The notes: a model not told the origin generated them from the letters alone. Positions 54,264 through 63,155 are shown, numbered from the stretch's first letter. The stretch is DNA of 64,000 nt from Chryseobacterium formosum (GCF_026460885.1 NZ_JAOVZW010000015.1:124001-188000), one strand, 5' to 3'. Translations and numbers: made by a program.

Positions 54264-54853
54264 GTAATATAAATAACTATTTAGCAAAAGTTTTTGAAGT
54301 TCCTGCTGAAAAAGTAAATCTATGCAGCATTCAATATGAATTAAAAAAAGTTGGAAAACACGAAATGCTTTTACAGGAAGGCGAAGTTTGCCGAAATACT
54401 TTTTTTGTTGAAAAGGGATTATTAAGAATGTATTCCATCGATAAAAACGGGAAAGAACACGTTATACAGTTCGCTCCGGAAAATTGGCTGATTGGAGACC
54501 GAAGCAGTCTCTATTTTCATGAAAAATCGAAATACTATATTGAGGCGGTGGAAGATTCTGAAGTTTTGTTTTTGCAGCCAGATTTTTTCAGCAAGCTTTT
54601 GGAAGAATTCCCAAATACGATTGAAAAAAATGATTTGATTATTCAGAAACATGTAAAAAGTTTACAAGACAGAATAAATTCTTTGTTAGGAGAAACTGCA
54701 GAAGAACGTTATTTGAAGTTCATTAAAATGTATCCTGATTTATTGCTGAGAGTTCCACAATGGATGATTGCATCTTACTTAGGAATTACACCTGAAAGTT
54801 TGAGCCGTGTAAGAAAAGAATTGGCAAAAAAGAATTTTGTTACCGATAAATAA
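54260..54853 (+). CDS. Crp/Fnr-family transcriptional regulator
   Basis: 197 residues. A cyclic-nucleotide-binding-like beta roll (residues ~25-115: LQEGEVCRNTFFVEKGLLRMY, VIQFAPENWLIGDRSSLYF) leads to a dimerisation helix and an effector-like helical region with MIASYLGITPESLSRVRKELAKK as recognition helix. No FNR-type cysteine cluster is visible, so no iron-sulfur sensing is implied. It is the last gene of the four-gene group. Confidence 0.9.
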   Translation: MSNINNYLAKVFEVPAEKVNLCSIQYELKKVGKHEMLLQEGEVCRNTFFVEKGLLRMYSIDKNGKEHVIQFAPENWLIGDRSSLYFHEKSKYYIEAVEDSEVLFLQPDFFSKLLEEFPNTIEKNDLIIQKHVKSLQDRINSLLGETAEERYLKFIKMYPDLLLRVPQWMIASYLGITPESLSRVRKELAKKNFVTDK

Positions 54854-54874
54854 TCAACTTTTAGATCAAATTAA

Positions 54875-54917
54875 AATCACCGCACCAAACAACTAATCGT
54901 TGTTTAGTGTGGTGATT
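54875..54917 (-). terminator. Long hairpin terminator for the hypothetical gene at 54893
   Basis: A 19-pair stem with one G-U and one mismatch, closed by TAATC. Its 3' half is the end of the coding region of the minus-strand gene; T-rich tail on the minus strand. It may also stop the plus-strand operon. Confidence 0.75.
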
Positions 54918-55243
54918 ATTCTGTTAAGATATTCCTGTTCCCTTAAAACTTTTTCGTAAGATTGTTTCGCATAAGAAGGCGATAATTGATAACCATCTGC
55001 ATGCAGCTGATAACTGTCATTTTCAACATATCCGGTGAAATTTACCGTATATTCTGTTATAAAAGTATCAATTAATTTCCTTTTAATTTCGCAAATCGTG
55101 CTGTTTTTAATTTTCTGCAGAGAATTGAGAATAAAAGATTTATCTCCATTAAACTGAATTACCTGTGTAATTATTGCAAAATTGCTTACCGACTTATTAT
55201 TCGTCTCATGAACAACAGCGTGCGGGTCATCTTCGAATATCAT
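54893..55243 (-). CDS. Hypothetical protein
   Basis: 116 residues, soluble, without signal peptide. Acidic start (MIFEDDPHAVVHETNNKS), a mixed alpha-beta middle (TEYTVNFTGYVENDSYQLHADG) and a helical end (YAKQSYEKVLREQEYLNRIITT). I do not recognise a family. It lies 47 bases after the stress-protein-like flavin oxidase gene, on the same strand, and its end forms half of the terminator hairpin, so it is probably expressed with that gene. Confidence 0.65.
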   Translation of the reverse strand: MIFEDDPHAVVHETNNKSVSNFAIITQVIQFNGDKSFILNSLQKIKNSTICEIKRKLIDTFITEYTVNFTGYVENDSYQLHADGYQLSPSYAKQSYEKVLREQEYLNRIITTLNND

Positions 55244-55290
55244 GATCTTTTAGTTTTAAAGTTTTATAATAAGGAATGGTTATTTAAAAT

Positions 55291-55797
55291 TTATATTGTA
55301 GCATTACCTTCAACACCGTCAGAATTGTCGGTTTTATTTCCTGTAACGGCTGCAGCTACAAAACTTATCAGGCTTACCAGTTTTCCGGCTTTTGTATCCC
55401 AATAATAAGTGTCTTTCGGCTCTACTCGAATGATTGAAACATTCGGGTCATCCTTTCCATCAAACCATGCATTTGCCATGGCAGACCATTTTTCTTCAAT
55501 AGTTGAACGGTCTTTATAAATAGAAGCTTCTCCAAATATAGAAATATATTCTGAATCTGAATTATTCATAAATAAAAGCTGCACTCTTTTGTCATCTTTT
55601 ATTTCGAAATTTTTGTTGCTTGTATCGCTGCTAATAAACCAAAGATTTCCGCTGTCGTCGGTTTCTTGCAATCCCATTGGTCGGGTATTGATTGGTAAAG
55701 TTTCTAGATTGGTACAAAACATACAGAATTTTGCTTTTTCTGTAAGTTCTTTAATTTTTTTTACGGCTTCTAAATGACTTAAGTTTTCTGTTGACAT
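55291..55797 (-). CDS. Pyridoxamine 5'-phosphate oxidase-family / general stress protein
   Basis: 168 residues, split-barrel flavin-binding fold. Strands KFCMFCTNLETLPINTRPMGLQ, GNLWFISSDTSNKNFEI, RVQLLFMNNSDSEYISIFGEA, and the late WFDGKDDPNVSIIRVEPKDTYYWD are those of the general-stress-protein-26-like group, not of true PdxH. It may bind FMN or F420-like cofactors; the substrate is unknown. A hypothetical gene follows on the same strand. Confidence 0.88.
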   Translation of the reverse strand: MSTENLSHLEAVKKIKELTEKAKFCMFCTNLETLPINTRPMGLQETDDSGNLWFISSDTSNKNFEIKDDKRVQLLFMNNSDSEYISIFGEASIYKDRSTIEEKWSAMANAWFDGKDDPNVSIIRVEPKDTYYWDTKAGKLVSLISFVAAAVTGNKTDNSDGVEGNATI

Positions 55798-55981
55798 AAT
55801 ATAATAATTTGTAATTGTTTGTATTATTTTGAGACTTCAAAAACCTAACCAAAATATATATATGCTAAAAAAAATATTAATTTTATGTGAAAAACATTTA
55901 AAATAATCATTATTCACTTGAATCTTATAGTTTTAAGAAACTATTATGATTGCAATCATAATTTTTATCACCATTAAACAG

Positions 55982-55989
55982 TACATTTG
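55982..55989 (+). promoter_or_regulatory. -7 element before the small lipoprotein gene
   Basis: TACATTTG, 79 bases before the ATG at 56069; the 5' leader would be about 70 bases. No spaced -33 TTG was found. Confidence 0.5.
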
Positions 55990-56068
55990 TTTAGTAAGTA
56001 AAAGTAATTATTTGAAAATCAAATTACTGAGAATTTAATTTAAACCAAACCACAGAAAAATAAATACT

Positions 56069-56275
56069 ATGAAAAAATCAGCGCTAATCTTAGCTTTGGG
56101 AATTCTTGTCCTGAGTTGTTCTAAAAAAGAAACACAAATACAGACCAATACCTCAGATTCTTTATCCGCAGATACAATGACTTCGGCAACTGTTCCTCAA
56201 GATACAATGTCTGTTTCTACGATTACAGACAGTTCTTCAATGCCAAAAGATTCAACGTCTACAACAAGAAAATAA
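56069..56275 (+). CDS. Very small Ser/Thr-rich lipoprotein
   Basis: 68 residues. Signal peptide with lipobox LSC (ALGILVLSCSKKE, Cys17), then a short Ser/Thr/Asp-rich mature part (TSDSLSADTMTSATVPQDTM) with three Asp-Thr-Met/Ser repeats. It is probably an unfolded surface lipopeptide. Function unknown; such proteins are common in Chryseobacterium. A possible hairpin terminator follows. Confidence 0.7.
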   Translation: MKKSALILALGILVLSCSKKETQIQTNTSDSLSADTMTSATVPQDTMSVSTITDSSSMPKDSTSTTRK

Positions 56276-56303
56276 ATATTTGCAGTTTGTAAATATTTAT
56301 TTT
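56274..56303 (+). terminator. Possible terminator of the small lipoprotein gene
   Basis: AAATATTTGCA / TGTAAATATTT with a GTT loop, followed by a T-rich stretch. It is AT-rich and weak. Confidence 0.5.
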
Positions 56304-56503
56304 TATCATCCGATTTGTACTAAGTTTAAATGATTCATTATAATTTAAACTTTCAAATTTACACCATTAAAAGTGTAGATAATTCTACTATTTAAAATAT
56401 AAATACTGAAATTCAGTAAAATATCTAAGTTTTGACACTCTTTATTTCAACGAGTTCTCCGTTACTGTAAACATTGTTGCCACCTAATATTTACTAATAT
56501 CTT

Positions 56504-56524
56504 TTGTGAGGATTGCCATCACAA
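56504..56524. promoter_or_regulatory. CRP-like palindrome before the first Crp/Fnr gene of the cluster
   Basis: TTGTGA at 56504-56509 and TCACAA at 56519-56524 form a perfect inverted repeat around nine bases, 23 bases before the start codon at 56548. The spacing is longer than the E. coli CRP site. Confidence 0.55.
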
Positions 56525-56547
56525 TTCATTAAAAACATTGTGAAACT

Positions 56548-57144
56548 ATGGTAATCAGTCACAAAATCCTGGAAAATGCAGGTGCGGTTACAAAAAATTA
56601 TACTTCATCTGAAAATATCTTTACAGCGGGAGAATCAGCCAATCATTATTTCCAGATTGTTTATGGAAATGTAAAAATGAACAATTATGACGAGTCCGGA
56701 AAAGAAAGCATTCAGCATCTTTTAGAAAAAGGAGATTGTATTGGCGAATCTCTACTTTTTATTAATCGATCGTATCCTATGAATGCCGTTGCATTGAATT
56801 CATGCGAAATTTTAAGCCTTACAAAAGAAAAATTTTTAGATCTTTTAAAAGAAAATCCTAAGATTTGTTTTGAAATGAATAAATCACTTTCAGAAAAACT
56901 ATATTTCAAACAAATTATGGCACAAAATATGTGTACACAAAGTCCTACGGTGAAACTAAAAACTCTTATGGATTACATGAGAAGTTTTGGGTGTGTGGAA
57001 AAGAGATTCACCTTTCAGATCCCATTAACGAGACAGCAAATGGCAAATCTTACCGGGCTTTGTGTAGAAACTGTAATCAGAGCATTAAAAAAGATGGAAA
57101 GAGACGGCAAATTGTTGATCGAAAATGGTAAAATTTTGTATTAA
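56548..57144 (+). CDS. Crp/Fnr-family transcriptional regulator (paralogue A)
   Basis: 198 residues. Beta-roll effector domain (FTAGESANHYFQIVYGNVKM, IQHLLEKGDCIGESLLFINRSYPMNAVALN), long helix, and a winged helix with LTRQQMANLTGLCVETVIRALKKMERDG. It resembles the next gene and the one at 58639 closely. No iron-sulfur cysteine set; the ligand is unknown. A palindrome stands just upstream, so it may regulate itself. The next paralogue begins 17 bases after its stop. Confidence 0.9.
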   Translation: MVISHKILENAGAVTKNYTSSENIFTAGESANHYFQIVYGNVKMNNYDESGKESIQHLLEKGDCIGESLLFINRSYPMNAVALNSCEILSLTKEKFLDLLKENPKICFEMNKSLSEKLYFKQIMAQNMCTQSPTVKLKTLMDYMRSFGCVEKRFTFQIPLTRQQMANLTGLCVETVIRALKKMERDGKLLIENGKILY

Positions 57145-57161
57145 ACTTAAAATACTATACC

Positions 57162-57776
57162 ATGAAAACGATTAGTTGCATGAAGATTGATGAGCAATTG
57201 CTGAAATCTTACAGTGCCGAAATTAAAACTTACAAAGAAAAAGAATCTATTTTCCGCGAAGGAGACTCACCTTCTTATTATTTTCAAATTATGGACGGTT
57301 CTGTAAAAGTGAATAATTACAATGAAGAAGGGAAGGAGTTTATCCACAATATTTTAGGAAACGGGCAGAGTTTTGGCGATCCGCTGCTTTTTATTGATAA
57401 AAGATATCCTGTAAATGCTATTGCTCTAAAACCTACGACGGTTATTCGTCTACCCAGAAAGAATTTTATCAACTTAATTAAAGAACATCCTCAGGTTTCA
57501 ATGGAAATGAATGCTTGTCTTTCGCACAGACTTTATTTTAAGATGATTATGATTCAAAATATGGCATCACATAATCCGGCTGCGAGAATTACCGGGCTTT
57601 TTGATTATCTTAAAAGTTATTCAGATTGCGGTGATAGTCATTCATTTAATGTAAAACTCACAAGACAGCAAATTGCAGATCTTACAGGATTGCGTGTAGA
57701 AACTATCATTCGTACCATTAAGAAAATGGAAAAAGAAGAAATTCTTAAAATTCACGAGCGTAAGATTTGTTATTAA
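57162..57776 (+). CDS. Crp/Fnr-family transcriptional regulator (paralogue B)
   Basis: 204 residues. Same layout as paralogue A: IFREGDSPSYYFQIMDGSVKV, FGDPLLFIDKRYPVNAIAL and LTRQQIADLTGLRVETIIRTIKKMEKEE. It shares the operon with paralogue A. Recent tandem duplication is the likely origin. Function unknown; an oxygen- or stress-response role is only a guess. Confidence 0.9.
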   Translation: MKTISCMKIDEQLLKSYSAEIKTYKEKESIFREGDSPSYYFQIMDGSVKVNNYNEEGKEFIHNILGNGQSFGDPLLFIDKRYPVNAIALKPTTVIRLPRKNFINLIKEHPQVSMEMNACLSHRLYFKMIMIQNMASHNPAARITGLFDYLKSYSDCGDSHSFNVKLTRQQIADLTGLRVETIIRTIKKMEKEEILKIHERKICY

Positions 57777-58071
57777 AATTGTGACTCAAATCATAATCTG
57801 ATAATTGTTTTGATTATTATATTTGAGTAAGATTCTTGTAAAATTACCTGCAAATAACATATCCTTTCACCAAATAACAATTAATATGAAACCTAAATTA
57901 CAAAAATCCGAAGCAGAGATCTTTAAACACAGTTGATTCAATTTCATGTATTCATTTGAATATTATACTTTATCAGATTATCTCTTTGTTGAGGAATAGA
58001 TAATCGTTATTCAATTTTTATTGTAAGCAATAAATTACATAAACACTTTACCAAATACACATCACTATATC

Positions 58072-58572
58072 ATGGAATTTCAACAAAATTTACTCAATTA
58101 CATCAGCGAAGCATTAATCACTACAAACGAAACTATTTCTATCGCTGAAAGTGTTACTTCCGGACTTTTCCAATTAGCTTTTTCGCAAATGCCAAATGCA
58201 GGAATGTTCTACAAAGGCGGAATTACAGCCTATACTTTAGCTCAAAAAGTTAAACTTCTAAACGTCGATGAAAATGAAGCAGATCTCTGCGATTGCGTTT
58301 CCGAGAGTATTTCAGAAACAATGGCGCTGAATGTTGCCAAATTATTTGAAACCGATTGGTCGATTGCCGTTACTGGTTATGCAAATCCAATCAGAAATTC
58401 GACTTACAAGATTTATTCTTATTATTCTTTTGCTTACAAAGGTGAAATTATTTTATCTAAAAAATTAGAACTTCACCCAAAAACACAGGCTCTAGGAGCT
58501 CAGGAATATTATACTGAATTTATTTTAGGCTGTTTTAAAAGTGAAATCAATAAACTTTTAATACTGAAATAA
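58072..58572 (+). CDS. CinA-family protein (nicotinamide-nucleotide amidohydrolase domain)
   Basis: 166 residues, the C-terminal-domain form without the MoaB-like part. Start SIAESVTSGLFQLAFSQMPNAG, then FYKGGITAYTLAQKVKLL and SIAVTGYANPI are the family motifs. The activity usually found is deamidation of NMN in pyridine nucleotide salvage. Here the usual GGxxxxP segments differ slightly from the canonical, so activity is likely but not certain. It lies among Crp/Fnr-like genes. Confidence 0.85.
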   Translation: MEFQQNLLNYISEALITTNETISIAESVTSGLFQLAFSQMPNAGMFYKGGITAYTLAQKVKLLNVDENEADLCDCVSESISETMALNVAKLFETDWSIAVTGYANPIRNSTYKIYSYYSFAYKGEIILSKKLELHPKTQALGAQEYYTEFILGCFKSEINKLLILK

Positions 58573-58638
58573 GACATAAACAGAAAGATTATTATTAAAA
58601 ATAGTGCCTAAACCAAACCACCTAGAATTCATAGAATT

Positions 58639-59268
58639 TTAATAAAAAATCTTTCTGTTTTGTATTTTTAAAACGCCTTCTTTCTCCATATTTTTTATTA
58701 CACGGATTACAGTTTCAACGCTTAATCCCGTAAGAGAAGCCAATTGTTGCCTTGTTAACTGAATTTGCAGTGCATATTGAGACTGATCATGATGGTGAGA
58801 TTTAATATAATCCATCAACGTTAAAAGTTTTTGAGAAGGATTTTGAAAAGCCATACTTTGCATCATCAGAAATTTATAGTGCATATGCTCCGAAAGAGAG
58901 TTGATAATATCTGAATAATGTTCCGGTTGCTTTTTTAAAATTTCAAAATAATTAGCTTTTGGAAGTCTTACCACTTCAGTTTCTTCAATCGCAACCGCAT
59001 TAATAGGATAGGATTTCTCTGTAAAAAGGGTAGATACGGCAATGCTTTGACCTTGTAAAAGTATTCCCTGAATAAATTCTTTTCCGCCTTCATTATAGTT
59101 ATTCAATTTTACTTTACCTCTGGAAATCAGAAAAAAATAACTTGGCATTTCTCCTTCAGAAAAAATAATGTCTTCGGGATCGTAAGTTTTTAAATCTGCA
59201 CCAAAAGAAAATAATAAATCTTCATTTATCATATTATAGGGATTAAATAAAATAAAATTTTTCATCAA
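58639..59268 (-). CDS. Crp/Fnr-family transcriptional regulator (paralogue C)
   Basis: 209 residues. It shares with paralogues A and B the block FSEGEMPSYFFLISRGKVKLNN, QSIAVSTLFTEKSYPINAVAI and LTRQQLASLTGLSVETVIRVIKNMEKEG. It faces the other way, with a perfect palindrome 67 bases upstream. Its last codons form half of a long inverted repeat with the end of the CinA gene region (ACAGAAAGATT near 58580 and AATCTTTCTGT near 58650). Confidence 0.9.
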   Translation of the reverse strand: MMKNFILFNPYNMINEDLLFSFGADLKTYDPEDIIFSEGEMPSYFFLISRGKVKLNNYNEGGKEFIQGILLQGQSIAVSTLFTEKSYPINAVAIEETEVVRLPKANYFEILKKQPEHYSDIINSLSEHMHYKFLMMQSMAFQNPSQKLLTLMDYIKSHHHDQSQYALQIQLTRQQLASLTGLSVETVIRVIKNMEKEGVLKIQNRKIFY

Positions 59269-59334
59269 TATACTCTAAAACGTAATGATGCTGTATTGTT
59301 TAGAACTGTAAAGAAAAAGTAAATTTATACAAAA

Positions 59335-59347
59335 GTGAATTATTCAC
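59335..59347. promoter_or_regulatory. Perfect 13-base palindrome upstream of paralogue C
   Basis: GTGAATTATTCAC. Half-sites of the same kind (AAGTGAAT) recur at 55911 (reversed) and near 59563. A candidate site for one of the nearby Crp/Fnr-type regulators. Confidence 0.55.
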
Positions 59348-59682
59348 ATACCACACAGATACCACATTCAGTACTAAAGCATGATTTTTTCATTGAAAAT
59401 AAAAATTTTAATCAAAAATCGATGTTTGGATTAATTTTAAAAAGCAAAAATCAAGAAATCTTGTCTTGTTGATTAGAATCATAAAAAGAAAACTAAAAAT
59501 TCTGATACATTTGAATGCAGCAATTTGAGAGGAAAAATCAGCCTCACAAATCTGATTAAAGTGAATTAATTATAAGAAAACACTTACAATTTTAAAAGAA
59601 TAAATAACTGATTATAAGAATGTTAATCAAATTTTAGTTTTAAAATCAAAACTTTAATAATGATAGAGAAAAATTCTGCTAT
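59348..59682. other. Gene-free spacer with one promoter-like element
   Basis: AT-rich DNA between the Crp/Fnr paralogue C and the helix-turn-helix gene. A TACATTTG element at 59506-59513 could start a leader of about 165 bases for the downstream gene. A small hairpin AGTTTT AAAATC AAAACT lies shortly before the start. Nothing else is recognisable. Confidence 0.5.
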
Positions 59683-60036
59683 ATGATGAATAAAAACAAC
59701 GAAAACGTACAAGACCTAAACGCAGAAAATTACAAAGCAAAAATTGCAGCGGACGAAGAAATCATTAGACTTGCGAAAGAAAATTCGCCACGATTGTTGA
59801 GTAAATTTAAATCTGCATATCCTAAGTTTTTTGACAAACTTGCGGTAATTAACGCAAACCTACAAAATTCTGAAATTATTTTTTGTATCTATCTCAAGTT
59901 GAGATTGAGTACTAAAGAAGTCGCAACTTATACTTTTGTGACTCCAAAAGCAATTCAAAACAGAAAAAACAGGCTCAGAAAAAAACTCAATATTTCGTCT
60001 GATACCGATATTTACAAATGGTTTGATCAAATTTAA
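59683..60036 (+). CDS. Small protein with LuxR-type helix-turn-helix
   Basis: 117 residues. The C-terminal half SEIIFCIYLKLRLSTKEVATYTFVTPKAIQNRKNRLRKKLNI reads like the LuxR/GerE helix-turn-helix that ends many flavobacterial TPR-containing regulators, but here there is only a short helical N-terminus (RLLSKFKSAYPKFFDKLAVINANL) and no sensor. So it may be a stand-alone transcription factor or a shortened derivative of a larger regulator. It ends against the convergent pdeM gene. Confidence 0.8.
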   Translation: MMNKNNENVQDLNAENYKAKIAADEEIIRLAKENSPRLLSKFKSAYPKFFDKLAVINANLQNSEIIFCIYLKLRLSTKEVATYTFVTPKAIQNRKNRLRKKLNISSDTDIYKWFDQI

Positions 60037-60041
60037 AAAAA

Positions 60042-60686
60042 TCAAATCTCATAAATCTCAGCATCCGTAAAAACATAGAATCTTCCGCCTTTTGGAAGAT
60101 TTTTTGTATCTAATCCTGTAAACTCACTGAAAGCAGGAAGCAACAATTGATTTTCCGAAACCACAAAACAAGGCAGTTTTATTTTTTTAACCACAGAATT
60201 AATAACAAATCCTGGATGAATATGACCAGTAATCTGAAATTTCATTTGCTCTTTTTCAAAATCGTGGACTAAAACAAAATCATCAATTTCTAAAGATTTT
60301 GATTTATAATTCAAGCATAATTTTGATTCTAATTTTTTTGAAATTCTGTCGTGATTTCCTTCAATTAGACAAAACTCTAAATCAGGATATTGATTTCTCC
60401 AAGTACAGAATTCATCCACATCAGAATTATCTCCTGCATGAAGTAAGTCTCCAACAACAATGAATTTTTCCGGCTGAAAATATTCAATCAGAATAGATAA
60501 TCGCTCTAAATCATTTTTCATAATTTGGTTCGCCAACGCAATTCCGTTTTTTCGAAAATGAGCCGTTTTTCCGATATGCAAATCCGATAAGATTAATGCT
60601 TTTTCTTTTTTCCAAAACAATGCTCGCTGATTGGTTAAAGTGAAAATTTCGTCTTGAATCGTTGTATTTTTTGTTACTATTTTCAT
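60042..60686 (-). CDS. pdeM: Ligase-associated DNA damage response endonuclease PdeM
   Basis: 214 residues, calcineurin-like metallophosphatase fold. The metal-binding motifs are in the usual order: LILSDLHIGKT, VVGDLLHAGDNSD, LIEGNHDR and ITGHIHPG. The family is found next to an ATP-dependent DNA ligase and an Lhr-type helicase, and the helicase gene here ends five bases upstream. It probably trims DNA ends or removes blocking groups before ligation. Confidence 0.92.
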   Translation of the reverse strand: MKIVTKNTTIQDEIFTLTNQRALFWKKEKALILSDLHIGKTAHFRKNGIALANQIMKNDLERLSILIEYFQPEKFIVVGDLLHAGDNSDVDEFCTWRNQYPDLEFCLIEGNHDRISKKLESKLCLNYKSKSLEIDDFVLVHDFEKEQMKFQITGHIHPGFVINSVVKKIKLPCFVVSENQLLLPAFSEFTGLDTKNLPKGGRFYVFTDAEIYEI

Positions 60687-60691
60687 TCTAG

Positions 60692-63139
60692 TTATCTCAA
60701 TTTCTTAGCTTGTATAATCAACTTCTGAATTCTCGCATCCAGATTCTCACTCGTCAAAGTCTGTCGTAAACTATCCACTTTTATCGGGAAACTCAACGGT
60801 GTAAAAGCATTCTCAAACTTCAGAATAATTTTCGATTTTTCAATTCTTTTGAACGCTTCCATCAATCTTTGTTCCTGTAATTGCATATTGAAAACTTCCG
60901 TATAAGCCTGTCTCACAAGAAAATGATTGGGGTCGTAATCTTCCAGAACTTTAAAAATCAAACCTGCTGAGCTTTGAAGCGATTTATTAGAACGTTGCTG
61001 TCCCGGAAAATTCTGAACTACCATTCCCGAAATCACTGCAATATCTCTGAATTTTCTTCGAGCCATTTCCGCAGCATTTATACTGGAAATCACATCGGTT
61101 ATCAGATTTTCTCTCGTTAAAATTTTGTCTAAATTTTCTTCATTCAAAGGAATCTCTTTGTCACTGAACAACTCAAAACCATAATCATTCATCGCCATCG
61201 AAAATGAAATAGGAGAGAGTTTTGAGATTCGGTAAGCAATCAACGCAGCCATAACTTCGTGAACCAATCGACCTTCAAAAGGATACATAAACAGATGATA
61301 ACCTTCTCGATTTTTAATTAATTCAACCAAAAATTCATCTTCTTTCGGAATATGCGAACGCTCTTCCTGGTTCACCAAAAGTGGATGAAGGAACTTCAGT
61401 TCTTTTTCAGAAGCTTTCGGATTTAATGCTCCGGAAAGTTTTTCTCTGAGAAAATGCCCCAAGTTTGAACTCAAAGGTAATCTTCCGCCCAAATAACTCG
61501 GTGCCAAAGCTTTTCCCTTTGACAATCGGACATAGACTGTCATATCTTTTACCATTGCAACTTCCAAAACCCGACCCGCCAAGATGAATTTTTCTTCTTT
61601 CTTTAATTTCGAAATAAAATATTCCTCAACCATTCCGATGTAACCGCCGGATATGAATTTTACTTTCAGCATCGCATCGCTTACGATTGCACCCATATTC
61701 ATCCGGTGAAGCATCGCAATCCTGCGTGAAGTGACTTTGTGCAAACCATCTTCCATCACAACCACTTTATGGTATTCTTCATAGTTTTTTAACGCACTTC
61801 CGCCAATTGTAAGAAAATCAATAATAGCTTTCCATTCTTCATCCCTTATTTCCTGAAACGTATAAATCTGTTTGATTCTTTCGTAAGTTTCATCGGGATA
61901 AAATCCGTCGCCAATCGCCAAAGTCATCAGAAACTGAACCAAAACATCGAAGCACAAAACCTGTGGTTCACGAGGCTCAATCACATTTTGTTTGACGGCT
62001 TCCTTCAAGGCCGAAACCTCGATTAATTCTAAAGAATGCGTCGGAACGCAATAGATTTTCGAAGTTTCAAAAGGGGAGTGACCGCTTCGGCCTGCACGTT
62101 GTAAAAATCTCGCAACACCTTTCGCAGAACCAATTTGAATAACAGTGTCTACAGGTTTAAAATCAATTCCTAAATCTAAAGATGAGGTTGAAACAACTGC
62201 TTTTAGTTTTCCATTGCTTAAATTTTCTTCAATCCAAATTCTCAGATGCGCATCAATAGAACTGTGATGAATGGCGATTTGTCCGGCAAAATCTGGGTAG
62301 GCGTTGAGCAAAAGCTGATACCACATTTCACTTTGGCTTCTGGTATTTGTAAAAACAATTGTAGATTTTGATTCAAGAATAATTGGTACGACTTTATCTG
62401 CCAATTTTTGTCCGAGATGTCCTGCCCAAGGCAAAATTTCCACTTCATCCGGAAAAACCGAAAGGATATCGATTTTCTTTTTTTCTTTGGCTGTGATTTT
62501 TGTTTTTTTGATGTTGTAAGGAATCAAGACTTCCATCGCTTCATCCAGATTTCCAATCGTTGCCGAGATTCCCCAAATCTTCATTTTCGGAACATATTTT
62601 CTGAGCTGGGAAATTCCAAGTTCAACCAAAACGCCACGTTTTGAACCCAACAATTCGTGCCATTCATCAATAACGATACATTGCAAATCCTTAAAGAAAC
62701 GCTGATGATTTTTTTGTCCAATAAGCAAGTGTAAACTTTCTGGAGTTGCCACAAGAATTTCAGGCATATTTTTGACCTGTTGCTGACGGACTTTCGGGTC
62801 GGTATCGCCATTTCTCACACCGACTGCCCAATCCAGACCAATCTCGTCAATCGCCTCCTGCATTGCTTTGGCGATATCTTTGGAAAGTGAACGGAGTGGT
62901 GTAATCCAAATCATTTTCAGTCCTTTTTTGTACTGGTCTGGATGATTCAGAAAGTCTGAAATTAAAGCTAAAAAAACGGAATACGTTTTCCCAAATCCGG
63001 TCGGTGCGACAACCATTCCGCTGTAGCCATTCCCAAATTTCTGCCAAGTCTGAACCTGAAATTTGAATGGTGAAATACCTTTATCGCTCATCCAGTTTTG
63101 AATGATTTTGTAGCCGTCGGTATTTTCAAATGTTGTCAA
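60692..63139 (-). CDS. Ligase-associated DEXH-box helicase (Lhr family)
   Basis: 815 residues. Walker A in VVAPTGFGKTYS, motif II as IDEWHELLGSKRG, ATIGNLDE, then the second helicase domain with VSTSSLDLGIDF and LQRAGRSGHSPFETS. A winged-helix-like and Lhr-core region follows to the C-terminus. In the known gene set (exonuclease, ligase, helicase, PdeM) it unwinds or remodels damaged DNA. Start MTTFENTDGYKIIQNW is chosen at the first ATG. A 156-base spacer with a palindromic element separates it from the ligase. Confidence 0.93.
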   Translation of the reverse strand: MTTFENTDGYKIIQNWMSDKGISPFKFQVQTWQKFGNGYSGMVVAPTGFGKTYSVFLALISDFLNHPDQYKKGLKMIWITPLRSLSKDIAKAMQEAIDEIGLDWAVGVRNGDTDPKVRQQQVKNMPEILVATPESLHLLIGQKNHQRFFKDLQCIVIDEWHELLGSKRGVLVELGISQLRKYVPKMKIWGISATIGNLDEAMEVLIPYNIKKTKITAKEKKKIDILSVFPDEVEILPWAGHLGQKLADKVVPIILESKSTIVFTNTRSQSEMWYQLLLNAYPDFAGQIAIHHSSIDAHLRIWIEENLSNGKLKAVVSTSSLDLGIDFKPVDTVIQIGSAKGVARFLQRAGRSGHSPFETSKIYCVPTHSLELIEVSALKEAVKQNVIEPREPQVLCFDVLVQFLMTLAIGDGFYPDETYERIKQIYTFQEIRDEEWKAIIDFLTIGGSALKNYEEYHKVVVMEDGLHKVTSRRIAMLHRMNMGAIVSDAMLKVKFISGGYIGMVEEYFISKLKKEEKFILAGRVLEVAMVKDMTVYVRLSKGKALAPSYLGGRLPLSSNLGHFLREKLSGALNPKASEKELKFLHPLLVNQEERSHIPKEDEFLVELIKNREGYHLFMYPFEGRLVHEVMAALIAYRISKLSPISFSMAMNDYGFELFSDKEIPLNEENLDKILTRENLITDVISSINAAEMARRKFRDIAVISGMVVQNFPGQQRSNKSLQSSAGLIFKVLEDYDPNHFLVRQAYTEVFNMQLQEQRLMEAFKRIEKSKIILKFENAFTPLSFPIKVDSLRQTLTSENLDARIQKLIIQAKKLR

Positions 63140-63155
63140 ATTATCTTTTTTTTAA

